Notes: generated from the letters alone by a model not told the origin. A stretch of DNA of 64,000 bases from Echinarachnius parma (GCA_037951105.1 JBAMJV010007235.1:144589-208588); one strand, 5' to 3'; counted from the first letter of the stretch, positions 47,301 through 55,307 are shown. Made by a program: numbers and translations.

Positions 47301-49616
47301 TGCTTACAAGTTATGAATGTTAAATTATGCATAATATTTCTATTTACCAACTTAAGGACTGTTGATGTAATAAGTATCCTCGACAGCGTTTAAGCATTCA
47401 GAAATATCTATGTCGACTCCTGTTTCGGTACGGTCTTGCTATGGTGTCTCCAATGTTAAAACACGCAAAACTGTGAAAGCAGAATAGTCATTCACATATA
47501 TATTGGTAGCACTCACTGGGCGTCACTGAAAAACAAACATTTATCAAGTTTGATTTTTGTCGAGCCCACCCAGGTGTAAGGGAGACTTAAGAGATCCAAA
47601 TTGCGTCCGTCTGTCCTCCGTTGTCCGTCCGTCTGTGACGCTTACAAAAATTTGAATAACTTTCCAACCCTGCATCTGTTTGTAACCATACTTGATTGGT
47701 AGATGCCCTATATTGGCCTCCATGATGTTCTGTGGTCAAATGTCGCATAAGTAGGTCAAAGGTCAAATGAGGTCCAATGTGAAATTTTACCTGCAAGAGT
47801 CTATTATGGTTGATAACTTTCCAACCCTGCATCTGTTCATAACCTAACTTGATTGGTAGATGCCCTATATTGGCCTCCATGATATTCTGGGGTCAAAGAT
47901 CACGTAAGTAGGTCAAAGGTCAAATGAGGTCTAATCTGAAATTTTACCTGCAAGAGTCTATAACGGTTGATAACATTCCAACCCTGCATCTGTCTGTAAC
48001 CAAACTTGATTGGTAGATGCCCTATATTGGCCTCCATGATATTCTGGGGTCAAAGGTCACATAAATAGGTAAAATGAGGTCAAATGTGAAATTTTACCTG
48101 CAAGAGGATTGATACTTTCCAACCCTGCATTTTTGATCCAAATTGCATCCGTCCGTCTGTCCGTCCTCCGTCCGTCCCTACACAAATTTGAATAACTTTC
48201 CAACCCTGCTTCTGTTTGTGACCAAACTTGATCAGTAGATGCCCTATATTGGCCTTGAGATTCTGGGGCCAAAGGTCACATAAGTAGGTCAAAGGTAAAA
48301 TGTGAAGTCTTACCTGCAAGAGTCTATTATGGTTGATAACTTTCCAACCCTGCATTTGTTTGTAACCAAACTTGATTGGAAGATGCCCTATATTGGCCTC
48401 CATGATATTCTGGGGTCAAAGGTCACATAAGTAGGTCAAAGGTCAAATGTGAAATTTTACCTGAGTCTATTAGGGTTGATAACTTTCCAACCCTGCATAT
48501 GTTTGTAACCAAACTTGATTGGAAGATGCCCTATATTGGCCTCCATAATATTCTGGGGTCAAAGGTCACATAAGTATGTCAAAGGTTAAATGTGAAATTT
48601 TATCTGCAAGAGTCTATTAGGGTTGATAACTTTCCAACCCTGCATCTGTTTTTACCAATCTTGATTGGAAGATGCCCTATATTGGCCTCCATGATATGCT
48701 GGGATCAAAGGTCAAATGAGGTCAAATGTGAAATTTTACCAAACTTGATTGGAAGGTGCGATATATTGGCCTCCATGATATTCTGGAGTCAAAGGTTACA
48801 TAAGTAGGTCAAAGGTCAAATGAGGTCCAATGTTGCATGAATGCGCGCAAATGGGCGAGACACTTTATGGCAGTTGCCTTGTTTCATAACCAAACTTGAT
48901 TGGTACATGCCCTATATTGGCCTCAAAGGTCACATAAGTAGGTCAAATGTCAAATGAGGTCTAATGTCGCATGAATGCGCGCAAGTGGGCGAGACACTTA
49001 CGGCTATCGCCTTGTTTTCTATTCATTTCATCATGATCACATTTTAGTTTTTCAAGATGAAGAGGGTATAGAAACTACACTGCTGCCTACTTTATTTCTT
49101 GCAGGCATACCAACTTATCCCAGTAGAAAAATTACCTGTTAGAATAAAAATCCTATTTTTCTCATCACTTTCATATCTCCAGATGCAGAGGGCATGGACT
49201 TGCAACACTGCTGCCTCGATCTATTTATTTAGTAATACCAACCTTTCCCTATGGATAATGGCACATTAGAATACAAATTCCTATATATTTGTTTGTTTTG
49301 TCATCAATTTGATTTAGGTGCAGAAGGCATGGACCTGCAGCACTGCTGCCTAGCATACATCTCAGATCTCTTTCTTTCCAGCATACCTACGTATCCCAAC
49401 AGGAACCACAAGGTGGGAATGATCGTCTCCCTCGATCACTCCATGTGGTTCCACGCACCTTGCCGCATCGATGAGTGGATGCTGTATGAGTGTGAAAGTC
49501 CACAGTCAGGTGAGGACAAACAAACTAACAATATTAAAGGGGAACACCAGGCAAAGAACAACACATAATTGTATCCCCCGAACCACTTCGGGGGATACTA
49601 TGGATTTGGCCTCGTC

Positions 49617-49647
<31 letters not shown>

Positions 49648-52600
49648 GTCCGCCGCGTCCGCCGCAGAGATTTTCTTGTGAACGCTCTACAGGTCCGAGT
49701 TCTTGTCCGATCATTTTCTAATTTGGTATGAAGGTGTATTAAGGAAAGAGGATGAAGCCTATTGATTTTGGTGTGGGGCGGAGTCCTGGTTGCCATGGTA
49801 ACCATGATATAAAGAAATAGTTAAGATTACCTTGTGAACGCTCTACAGGTCCGAGTTCTTGTCCGATCATTTTCTAATTTGGTATGAAGGTGTATTAAGG
49901 AAAGAGGATGAAGCCTATTGATTTTGGTGTGGGGCGGAGTCCTGGTTGCCATGGTAACCATGATATAAAGAAATAGTTAAGATTACCTTGTGAACGCTCT
50001 ACAGGTCCGAGTTCTTGTCCGATCATTTTCTAATTTGGTATGAAGGTGTATTAAGGAAAGAGGATGAAGCCTATTGATTTTGGTGTGGGGCGGAGTCCTG
50101 GTTGCCATGGTAACCATGATATAAAGAAATAGTTAAGATTACGTGGTGAACGCTCTACAGGTCCGAGTTCTTGTCCGATCATTTTCTAATTTGGTATGAA
50201 GGTGTATTAAGGAAAGAGGATGAAGCCTATTGATTTTGGTGTGGGGCGGAGCCCTGGTTGCCATGGTAACCATGATATAAAGAAATAGTTAAGATTACCT
50301 TGTGAACGCTCTACAGGTCCGAGTTCTTGTCCGATGATTTTCTAATTTGGTATGAAGGTGTATTAAGGAAAGAGGATGAAGCCTATTGATTTTGGTGTGG
50401 GGCGCGGTCCTGGTTGCCATGGTAACCATGATATAAATAAATAGTTAATATTACCTTGTGAACGCTCTACAGGTCCGAGTTCTTGTCTGATCATTTTCTA
50501 ATTTGGTATGAAGGTGTCTTAAGGAAAGAGGATGAAGCCTTTAGATTTTGGTGTGGGGCGGAGTCCTGGTTGCCATGGTAACCATGATATAAAGAAATAG
50601 TTAAGATTACCTTGTGAACGCTCTACAGGTCCGAGTTCTTGTCCGATCATTTTCTAATTTGGTATGAAGGTGTCTAAAGGAAAGAGGATGAAGCCTATTG
50701 ATTTTGGTGTGGGGCGGAGTCCTGGTTGCCATGGTAACCATGATATAAAGAAATAGTTAAGATTACCTTGTGAACGCTCTACAGGTCCGAGTTCTTGTCC
50801 GATCATTTTCTAATTTGGTATGAAGGTGTATTAAGGAAAGAGGATGAAGCCTTTTGATTTTGGTGTGGGGCGGAGTCCTGGTTGCCATGGTAACCATGAT
50901 ATAAAGAAATAGTTAAGATCACTGCTGTAAGCGCACATCGCCTTGTCTATTAATCAGACCCTGCTCGGAGGACAAACAGCGCGCGAGGCCTTGCCCAAAG
51001 GCTACTGCCAGCCTAGTAGAACAACGTACACCACCAAACTTGTTCAGTTCACAATATTACAACCCACAAAAGTGCAATGCAATTGGTTCGGGGGATACAT
51101 GTGCTCGGCTGCGCGACCCGCCGAGCGCGCAATTTCTAGTTATATGCTTAGTTCATATTAGATGTTGTGTCGCAGGTGGATGGGCGTGTGACACCTTATC
51201 AAGAGGCCCCTTTTTTTATGCCTCCGCCAACGAAGTGGCCGGAGGCATTATGTTTTTGGGTTGTCCGTCCGTCCGTACGTACGTACGTCCCGTTTTCGTT
51301 CTCGCGATATCTCAAAAACCGGTTGACGGATCAATTTCAAACTTGGTATGACAATGATCTGATTAGATTTTAGGGGTCATGAGTTCAAAGGTCAAGGTCA
51401 CAGGACTCAATATACACTCAGCAAAAAAAGAAAGTGAACACTTTTTCAAGTTAATATTTTTCATATAAGATTTTATGAAAAATAAACAAATTATATATCA
51501 AATTAAAGGATATTTAATTGGCTTTCGACTTGGTGGGTGAATACAAATTGAAACTTTACGCATGAGTGAACACATTCATTTGTCTGTTCCAAGGTACAAA
51601 AGTAAAAACTGCAAAATTGCACAAAAATATAAACATTCATATTGCACAGAAAAGTTCAACAAAACATGATAAAGGTTTGCATGGTTCACTGCACTTGAAA
51701 AGAAAATTATTAAAAAGAGTAATCGTTGTTTGTTTAGAGTCCGGTTCTTTTTTCTTTGCAGTGTTTCTTTCTTTCTTTCGTTAAAGTCAATATCTTGTTG
51801 GGCCACCATGACTGTTAAACGGCGCATGTTGGATATCACTCTGTGTACTCTCTCCTGTGATAGGTTTCTCCACTCCTCGCGGTCAGGTATACCGACCCAG
51901 GTCTTCAAGGGTGTCACCAGGCCGGATGCGCCCATCTACGGCCTTTCCTAGTTGGTCCCATATGGCTTAGATAGGGTTCGTATGGGGCTAGCAGGCCGAG
52001 CAGGGATCCATTCGCTCGATGTTGTGCTCTTCCAAAAACTGATGGACAACTCGAGCGGGATGAGGATGTGCGTTATCGTCCTTGAAGATGGTTTTCGGAT
52101 TCCTCTCCACGTATGGCACTACAGCGGGTTGGAGGATGTCACTGATGTACAGTTTTGCATTCAAGTTGCCGTTGAGGATGACCATCTCTGTACGGTCCTC
52201 AACCGTGCTGTCTCATACCATGATACTCCCTCTGTGTCCTTGCTGCACTTCCTTGACACAAGCATCCTTGAAGTGCTCATTCCTCCTCCTCCTCCAAACA
52301 TGAATTCTGCCGTCGCTGTTTTGCAGACAGAAACGGGACTCATCTGTCAAGAGTACTCTGCGCCATTGAACCCTTGTCCATCTCACATGGTTCCTTGCCC
52401 ACTAATCTTGCTTTTCTGTGTGCAAGTGTGAAAGCGGGTTTTTGCTGCTTTTCTTGATTTGATTCATTGAGCATGGAGTCGATTTCTTATGGTTTGTGTT
52501 GACACATGGCGAGCACCTTGACCTCTGGCTTCAAGTGCAATGAACCATGCAAATCTCTATCGTGGTTTGCTGAACTTTTCTGTACAATATGACTTTTTAA

Positions 52601-54305
52601 ATCTTTTGCGCAATTTTGCAATTTTTACTTTTGCACCTTGGAACAGACAATTGAAGGTGTTCACTCATGCATAAAGTTTCACTTTGTATTCACCTACCAG
52701 GTTGAAAAACAATTAAATATCCTTTAATTTGATATATAATTTATTTGTTTTCTATAAAATCTTATATGAAAAATATGAACTTGAAAAAGTGTTCACTTTC
52801 TTTTTTTGCTGAGTGTATATGCAAAAATGCCTCGTTCTCACGATATCTCAAGAACCGGTTGATGGATCAATTTCAAAAGGTGGTATGAGTGTACATGTTG
52901 GGGTGGCAATGATCTGATTAGATTTTGGGGTTCATGAGGTCAAAGGTCAAGGTCACAGGACTCAATATATGTGCAAAAATGATATAGATATAGATAGATA
53001 GATAGATAATTTGGTTTTATTCAATTTAAAAATACATAAAAACGTGTCAATAGTCACATGACTAAACATGAGGCGCTAACAAAAGAAATACGTACATAAT
53101 TAGAAACATAATCATATAATACAATATATTCAATTTAAATTATACCAAATTATACCAAAATTGCCTCGTTTTCGCGATATCTCAAGAACCGGTTGACGGA
53201 TCAATTTCAAACTTGGTACGAGTGTAAATATTGGGGTGGCAATGATCTGATTAGATTTTGGGGTCATGAGGTCAAAGGTCAAGGTCATATGACTCAATAT
53301 ATGTGCAAAAATTGCCTCGTTTTCGCGATATCTCAAGAACCGGTTGACGGATCAATTTCAAACTTGGTATGAGTGTACATATTCAGGTGGCAACGATCTG
53401 ATTAGGTTTGGGTCATGAGGTCAAAGTTCATGGTCACAGGACTCAATATAAATGTGAAAATGGCTTGTAATGGCAAAGTTTCAAGAACTGAATGTCAGAT
53501 TTCAATCAGACTTGGTACCTGAATGTATCATAAAGAGTCAATGTAGCCATAAAATGTTGGGGTAATAAGGTCGAGGTCAAGGTCACAGGACTCATACATG
53601 CAAACAATCTTGTAATGGCAAAATCTCAAGAACTAAATGTCAGATTTCAATCAAACTTGGTACCTGATTGTTTCTTAGGGAGCCAATGTAGCCATCAACA
53701 TTTTGGGTTATATGGTCAAGGTCACAGGACTTAAAATATATGAACAAAATTGATTCAGTGCATGTTAATTTTGGCTTTATATTAAAATTGCGTGATAGCG
53801 GAGGCATAATTTTCGACTGCGCGCAGTCGAAGATCCATCTAGTTAAATGTAAGTTGTCTACTTGTTTCCCTTTTTTGATTTGTTGATTTGATTCATTTTA
53901 TTATACAAATAATAAAGAAAGAAATACATTAATTGAATACTAAAAATAAACATGTATAACAGATAAGTTGATTAACAGTTTGTACTATTGATGGATATGC
54001 ATAATAATCCTCTTTCAAAACAGTAATTGAAAAAAAAAAGTCAAAATTCCAACATCATCCTCGGCGATTATGTACGGGACCACCATTGTAAGCAGAGCTT
54101 TTAATACCATTCCCTGTCTGATGTTAATTCTGCTAAGATCAAAAGCCCAGACTATTCATTATTCCACTCTAAATATATTCTCTATTTTGTGTCATAATTT
54201 CTTACAGGTTCAGGACGGGGCATAACGCTTGGTCGTTTCTGGCGGCGCGATGGGGTGCTAGCAGTCACGCTGGCTCAGGAATCATTACTCAGACCAAAGC
54301 TATAA
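29063..54305 (+). CDS. ACOT8: ACOT8-type acyl-CoA thioesterase (TesB/type II hotdog family), six exons
   Basis: Exons 29063-29355, 37041-37183, 41234-41459, 46910-47088, 49318-49509 and 54208-54305 join in frame to 376 codons plus TAA; every intron has GT/AG ends. ACOT8 hydrolyses acyl-CoAs in peroxisomes. Family signatures: DLHSVLVSTVLNLEKLD (near 80-95), KRLFGGQIIGQAM (110-122), IHSLHSYFVHAG, AYISD (Asp297), VSLDHSMWFHAP (Ser318) and LAQES (Gln368). These three positions correspond to the Asp-Thr/Ser-Gln triad of bacterial TesB. The human protein is about 319 residues; the extra length is an N-terminal Arg/Ser-rich stretch without acidic residues before Asp23, like a mitochondrial presequence. 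The C-terminus is PKL, where peroxisomal PTS1 is usually SKL. Met44 could be an alternative start. Confidence 0.95.
29477..30741. mobile_element. Element with CTACACCAGTAACGGATCAC termini in ACOT8 intron 1
   Basis: CTACACCAGTAACGGATCAC at 29477 is mirrored by GTGATCCGTTACTGGTGTAG ending at 30741. Extra copies occur at about 29908 (direct) and 30520 and 30545 (inverse). A hAT-type MITE is nested inside (30041-30312). No open frame and no clear target duplication. Confidence 0.75.
30041..30312. mobile_element. hAT-type MITE with 8-bp target duplication AATTATTT
   Basis: The ends GGCAAAACTATACTTTAGTA and TACTAAAGTATAGTTTTGCC are inverted, with further pairing through CTTAGAGAATTTTGGTCGCT. AATTATTT flanks both sides (30033-30040 and 30313-30320). 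The interior has TAGCCACTAAATCTGAC tandem units and a short GGGTTA series. Confidence 0.9.
31206..31435. mobile_element. GC-rich foldback MITE (GCCCGGCGCAGAC termini)
   Basis: GCCCGGCGCAGACAGAGCCG with ACTCGACCCGATCCGAC is mirrored by GTCGGATCGGGTCGAGTCGG and CTCTGTTTGCGCCGGGC. CTGAAAACC pairs with GGTTTTCAG. GC content is well above the surroundings. Confidence 0.8.
31442..32418. other. Intron 1 sequence with a possible minus-strand retroposon
   Basis: 17 C at 31611-31627. A (TTTG)n run near 31868-31890 followed by 400 bp of AT-rich sequence could be a retroposon tail read on the minus strand. No protein remnant recognised. Confidence 0.4.
32419..33347 (+). mobile_element. Helitron-like element with 5' hairpin, 3' hairpin and CTAG end (GCCTCCGCC family, copy 1)
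   Basis: It starts with a hairpin (ATGCCTCCGCC ... GGCCGGAGGCAT), followed by CCGTCCGTCCGTCCGTACGT. It then has about five tandem units with TCTCAAGAACCGGTTGAC, ATCAATTTCAAACTTGGTAT and GGTCAAAGGTCAAGGTCACA. It ends GCGGAGGCAT, hairpin TTCGACTGCGCGCAGTCGAA, then GATCCATCTAG and a T-run. A 3' hairpin about 10 nt before CTAG is the Helitron terminal pattern; the inverted GCCTCCGC/GCGGAGGC pair recalls Helentron-type elements. Non-coding. Confidence 0.7.
33348..34537. other. Intron 1 sequence without recognised gene
   Basis: AT-rich. ACAAAATGGCGCAAAACAAT near 33637 resembles ACAAAATGGTGGAAAACAAT near 32345, a short direct repeat around the Helitron-like element. A 28-C tract lies at 34220-34247. 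Confidence 0.5.
34538..35210. mobile_element. MITE with ATGCCTCGGTCACACCTTTG termini
   Basis: ATGCCTCGGTCACACCTTTG with CGTATT at the left is mirrored by AATACGCAAAGGTGTGACCG and AGGCAT at the right. The interior is GC-richer and packed with GCGAGC/GCTCGC and GCAATAC words. The open frames here are chance. Confidence 0.8.
35211..37040. other. End of ACOT8 intron 1
   Basis: The repeat at 35490-35770 shares blocks with 56840-57125 (ATATGTTTCCAGAAAA, ATTCTATTGTCTCCAAA, GGTTCCGTAAGTG). A double palindrome GTACCCCGGGGTAC occurs at about 36704-36743, followed by a fragment of the GTGTTTCACAAAGAT MITE family. Confidence 0.5.
37041..37183 (+). CDS. ACOT8: ACOT8 exon 2
   Basis: Between TTATTCCCAG and GTCAGT. 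It completes Arg98 and encodes AKNMWHAFGPGKRLFGGQII, then GQAMVASGRTVNPAM and IHSLHSYFVHAG. The GGQ(I/V)xGQA block is strongly conserved in the family. Confidence 0.95.
38123..41099. mobile_element. 2977-bp element with GGGCAATTCCA termini and AATGTCCGTGACG repeats
   Basis: GGGCAATTCCA at the left and TGGAGTTGCCC at the right, each flanked by ATAT (38119-38122 and 41100-41103). The word TAATGTCCGTGACG and variants recur at about 38510, 39965, 39980, 40350, 40683, 40708, 40897 and 41073 in both orientations. A hAT-type element is nested inside. No transposase seen. Confidence 0.75.
38653..39951. mobile_element. Nested hAT-type element with 8-bp target duplication GTTTGTCC
   Basis: The ends TAAGGCTGAGTC and GACTCAGGCTTA are inverted. 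GTTTGTCC lies directly outside both (38645-38652 and 39952-39959), the 8-bp duplication expected of hAT elements. Subterminal CGGGACCCGGTTTCG and CGGGACCCGGTTCCG motifs occur on both sides. 1299 bp, without a transposase frame. Confidence 0.85.
41234..41459 (+). CDS. ACOT8: ACOT8 exon 3
   Basis: After TTCTTTTTTCCAG, before GTGAGT. It completes Gly146 and encodes DSTIPVLYHVHNQRDGQSFS, TRTVEAIQNGRVILTMMASY and the QHQLTMPEVPDPD segment, which matches the first hotdog repeat region of ACOT8. Confidence 0.95.
42090..42670 (+). repeat. 71-bp tandem repeat rich in CCAACGTTGG
   Basis: Units contain TATCCAACCAGATTTCAACT, TCC(A/T)AGGAGTTGCGAGAA and TCCAACGTTAATCCAACGTT. Starts of successive units are 71 bp apart from 42349 on. 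It ends ACCTGGGTA, similar to the ATCTGGGTA end of the element at 60828-61427, so it may be a fragment of that family. Confidence 0.8.
42672..45345. mobile_element. Second foldback element with 26-bp repeat arms, in ACOT8 intron 3
   Basis: Left arm 42672-42855: about seven 26-bp units, GTCGCTATTCATAATACG alternating GGAATGAG and AGAAGAG. Right arm 44885-45345: the complement (ATATTATGAATAGCGACCCT). A short same-orientation group lies at 44305-44395. The middle (42856-44300) is about 1.4 kb with no recognised gene but includes a chain of hairpins. Same layout as the giant repeat at 17245-29194. Confidence 0.75.
43511..43592. repeat. Three consecutive perfect hairpins
   Basis: Hairpin 1: AAACTCCCATATCCCTGGT, loop AGA, and its complement (43511-43551). 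Hairpin 2: GGAAGTAGGAGT, loop TT (43552-43577). Hairpin 3: CCATGGT, loop TAT (43576-43592). All lie inside the second foldback element. Confidence 0.85.
45360..45640 (+). pseudogene. THAP-domain remnant, copy 2
   Basis: The shared flank (GGCTCTTTTTCGCATCGGCG, TTCCATACTCC) is followed at 45581 by ATGCCTAAGAAATGCGTTGT: MPKKCVVA, TGA, CSNTSE, then divergence. The stop lies where the sister copy at 16527 has Gly. It is the start of a THAP C2CH domain, truncated after about 15 codons. Confidence 0.7.
45803..46024. mobile_element. 222-bp hairpin MITE (GGCCCGTATTCACAAAGG termini)
   Basis: GGCCCGTATTCACAAAGGAG with GTTTGTACAAACC at the left is mirrored exactly at the right, and the inner arms (GTAAACTGATGGAGAGAGAA) also pair. 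Nearly the whole element is a perfect palindrome, so it is young. No target duplication noted. Confidence 0.85.
46071..46563 (+). mobile_element. Hairpin-ended element with GGTCAAAGGTCA repeats, copy 1 (TCGAGCCCACC family)
   Basis: Start TGTCGAGCCCACCGCAGGTG, then CCGTCCATCCG; units TTTCCAACCCTGCATCTGTT, GTAACCAAACTTGATT, CCTCCATGATAT and GGTCAAAGGTCA. It ends with hairpin GGCGATA/TATCGCC and CTTGTTT. It follows the Helitron-like plan of the other families here. Confidence 0.65.
46800..46890. mobile_element. Right end of a GTGTTTCACAAAGAT-family MITE
   Basis: CTTTCCTTAATTTTTAAGTCC, then AAGTTCAACTTAGGATCTTT and GTGAAACACCCCC, match the ends of the copy at 4451-4746. It stops 20 bp before ACOT8 exon 4. 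Confidence 0.65.
46910..47088 (+). CDS. ACOT8: ACOT8 exon 4
   Basis: After TTATACTCCTACAG, before GTACGT. It completes Asp221 and encodes NPDVPEKMRNWAKKQIAREI, an inter-repeat segment, then MEPRMLTWVKVKGHIGENT, the start of the second hotdog repeat. Confidence 0.93.
47198..47275 (+). pseudogene. Decayed copy A of ACOT8 exon 5 in intron 4
   Basis: After TTCTCAG: GTGAAGAGGGTACAGACC parallels GTGCAGAAGGCATGGACC of exon 5, then CCTACATCTCAGATC parallels CATACATCTCAGATC, then ATACCAACC. The CTGCTGCCTAG block is lost. Acceptor AG retained. Confidence 0.75.
47560..49014 (+). mobile_element. Hairpin-ended element with GGTCAAAGGTCA repeats, copy 2
   Basis: Start TCGAGCCCACCCAGG, CCGTCCGTCTGTG; about eight units of 150-170 bp with TTGATAACTTTCCAACCCTG, TGATTGGTAGATGCCCTATA, TTGGCCTCCATGATATTCTG and GGTCAAAGGTCA. 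End-like ATGAATGCGCGCAA plus CGCCTTGTTT occurs near 48835-48890 and again at 48970-49014, suggesting an internal duplication of the terminus. Confidence 0.65.
49057..49130 (+). pseudogene. Decayed copy B of ACOT8 exon 5 in intron 4
   Basis: ATGAAGAGGGTATAGAAACT, ACACTGCTGCCTAC, TTTATTTCTTGCAGGCATAC and CAACTTATCCCAGTAGAAA parallel GTGCAGAAGGCATGGACCTG, GCACTGCTGCCTAG, CTTTCTTTCCAGCATACCTA and CGTATCCCAACAGGAA. Confidence 0.8.
49183..49250 (+). pseudogene. Decayed copy C of ACOT8 exon 5, 68 bp upstream of the real exon
   Basis: After CATATCTCCAG: ATGCAGAGGGCATGGACTTG, CAACACTGCTGCCTCGATCT, ATTTATTTAGTAATACC. It aligns to the start of exon 5 with an 11-bp gap; the reading frame is broken by stops. 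The acceptor is retained, so cryptic splicing is possible. Confidence 0.85.
49318..49509 (+). CDS. ACOT8: ACOT8 exon 5
   Basis: After TTTGATTTAG, before GTGAGG. It completes Gly281 and encodes AEGMDLQHCCLAYISDLFLS, PTYPNRNHKVGMIV and SLDHSMWFHAPCRIDEWMLY with ECESPQS. It carries two of the three catalytic positions (Asp297, Ser318). Confidence 0.95.
49571..50946 (+). mobile_element. Hairpin-started element carrying a 156-bp array (GTATCCCCCGAA family)
   Basis: It starts with hairpin GTATCCCCCGAA / TTCGGGGGATAC (49571-49598), then a (CGC)n-rich stretch to about 49665, then the array, and ends ATCGCCTTGTCT. The final CGCCTTGT is shared with the GGTCAAAGGTCA elements. It lies in ACOT8 intron 5. 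No coding content. Confidence 0.6.
49681..50928 (+). repeat. Array of eight units of exactly 156 bp
   Basis: AACGCTCTACAGGTCCGAGT starts at 49681, 49837, 49993, 50149, 50305, 50461, 50617 and 50773. Units differ only by scattered single substitutions; each contains GGTTGCCATGGTAACCATGA. Confidence 0.95.
51415..52815 (-). mobile_element. Tc1-like element, copy 2 (1401 bp), nested in the Helitron-like element
   Basis: CACTCAGCAAAAAAAGAAAG and CTTTCTTTTTTTGCTGAGTG ends, with TA on both sides (51413-51414 and 52816-52817). Long inverted ends as in copy 1 (6117-7344). It encodes a degenerate transposase on the minus strand. The joined flanks restore the host repeat text (ACTCAATATATG), confirming the insertion. 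Confidence 0.9.
51835..52400 (-). pseudogene. Tc1-like transposase, degenerate
   Basis: Minus strand reads RVLLTDESRFCLQNSDGR (first catalytic Asp), then EVQQGHRGSIMV, a TGA in place of Trp, MVILNGNLNAKLYISDILQP and IFKDDNAHPHPARVV (second catalytic Asp), HNIERMDP. Beyond this the frame breaks; the LNPIE(H)xWD segment reads degenerately and EEWRNLSQERVHR follows in another frame. No intact N-terminal helix-turn-helix part was found. Inactive. Confidence 0.85.
52981..53150 (-). mobile_element. Small insertion with GATA-rich end
   Basis: Undisturbed units of the host repeat read GTGCAAAAATGCCTCG; here the text breaks after GTGCAAAAATG with (GATA)n and resumes at ACCAAAATTGCCTCG. The (ATAG/TAGA)n end may be the tail of a minus-strand retroposon. 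Confidence 0.5.
54208..54305 (+). CDS. ACOT8: ACOT8 last coding exon
   Basis: After TAATTTCTTACAG. It encodes GSGRGITLGRFWRRDGVLAV, TLAQESLLR and PKL with TAA at 54303-54305. It contains the catalytic Gln368 (LAQES). The C-terminal tripeptide PKL is a non-canonical PTS1. Confidence 0.95.
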
Positions 54306-54379
54306 CCCCTTCCATCTTCATCTTGTCATGTAAGACTTCTTGGAGGCCTGAGATATGATCTGTGTATTTGTAACAACCA

Positions 54380-54800
54380 TATATTAAAGGCATATGCGTG
54401 GGTTAGAATGGGTAGTCAGCAAATTCCACTCACGATATGTGTTGAATCGATCGAAGAGCGGTGCTTCTTATGAAATTGCATGCCGCACACAGCTGGTATC
54501 TATTTACCGAGCGAATTGCTCGAGCTGTTACCTGAGCCCTGAGTCAATCGTTGATAAGATCAAAAAGCGGCGCTGTGAAGTGGGTGCAGTTAAGCGTGTT
54601 ACGTAATAGTTTCGCTCGTAAACATCTCTGATGGAATTCCATTCGACTAGTACAAATATTCCGAACGCGATTCGGGCCTTCGTGAAGTGGGACAGTTTGC
54701 GATCGCTACTTATAACTGAGCCAATGGGGATTACGTACCGTGCGTAAAAGTGCGCAATATGGATACACGCGTCGAATATACCAGTCTGAATTCCCTTTAA
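54380..54800. repeat. GC-richer segment, possibly a TTAA-flanked element in the ACOT8 3' region
   Basis: It starts TTAAAGGCATATGCG and ends CTGAATTCCCTTTAA, both containing TTAA; the end block TTAAAGGGAATTCAGA recurs near 42856. Interior open frames are not recognised. Confidence 0.4.
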
Positions 54801-54952
54801 GTAAATCATTAGATTTTTATCACTTTTTCAATTATTTTAACTTCCATGATAACAGCCAAATCAAATCGGCATGAAGCATTATAATTGTTGCTGTAGTAGT
54901 TACACTAATTGGACACTTACAACTATTGGAAGTTTGATGAAACGGGCCCTGT

Positions 54953-55106
54953 AACCCATTTCATAAAACTGTTGCAATTGTTGTAAGTGTCCAATTATTG
55001 TAACTACCATGGCAACAGCTGATGCTCCATGATGATTGGCTGTTGACTAAATAGTTACAATAATTGGACACTTACAACAATTGCAAGTGTTTTTATGAAA
55101 CAGGCT
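54953..55106. mobile_element. Hairpin MITE (CATTTCATAAAACTGTTGCAA), with a partial copy before it
   Basis: TTCATAAAACTGTTGCAATT, GTTGTAAGTGTCCAATTATT and AACAGCTGATGCTCC pair with GGACACTTACAACAATTGCA and TTTTTATGAAAC at the right. A partial copy of the same arms lies at 54850-54950. Confidence 0.7.
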
Positions 55107-55133
55107 AGAGTAGCCCGTTTAATAAAACACTCA

Positions 55134-55243
55134 AACGAAAGCTATAGTTTTTGCCTTCCCTGCCTTCCATCTTGTAATGCAAGACTAACCCGAGGAATGG
55201 TCTGTGCATATGATGTCAATCTCTTGCAGTAACCATAATGTAA
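55134..55243 (+). pseudogene. Decayed copy of the ACOT8 last exon end and 3' UTR
   Basis: AAAGCTATAG, CCTTCCATCTTGTAATGCAA, GACTAACCCGAGGAATGGTC, TGTGCATATG and AACCATAATGTAAA parallel AAAGCTATAA, CTTCATCTTGTCATGTAAGA, TCTTGGAGGCCTGAGATATG, ATCTGTGTAT and AACCATATATTAAA of the gene (54294-54390). Confidence 0.75.
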
Positions 55244-55307
55244 ATCACTGGATTTGGCAGTGCCCTGTATTTTATTGAGGCTTCATTGCCATCTTTGTTG
55301 TGTCTTA

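Larger units (their letters stand above)
51218..53842 (+). mobile_element. Helitron-like element, GCCTCCGCC family, copy 2, with nested insertions
   Basis: Same 5' hairpin (ATGCCTCCGCC/GGCCGGAGGCAT), CCGTCCGTCCGTACGTACGT and TCTCAAGAACCGGTTGA units, and the same 3' hairpin TTCGACTGCGCGCAGTCGAA, GATCCATCTAG, as copy 1. It is split by a Tc1-like element (51415-52815) and by a smaller GATA-tailed insertion (52981-53150). Confidence 0.7.

Noticed and set aside
46044-48403. Minus-strand open frames with a recurring IGHLPIKFGYKQMQGWKV theme
   Set aside because: Translation of the GGTCAAAGGTCA-type tandem repeat; broken by frame changes and stops and repeated as DNA, not protein.
49506-49805. Arg-rich open frames on both strands
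   Set aside because: Produced by a (CGC)n stretch inside a hairpin-started mobile element.
51952-52431. 159-codon plus-strand open frame
   Set aside because: Antisense of the degenerate Tc1-like transposase, which is recognisable on the minus strand.
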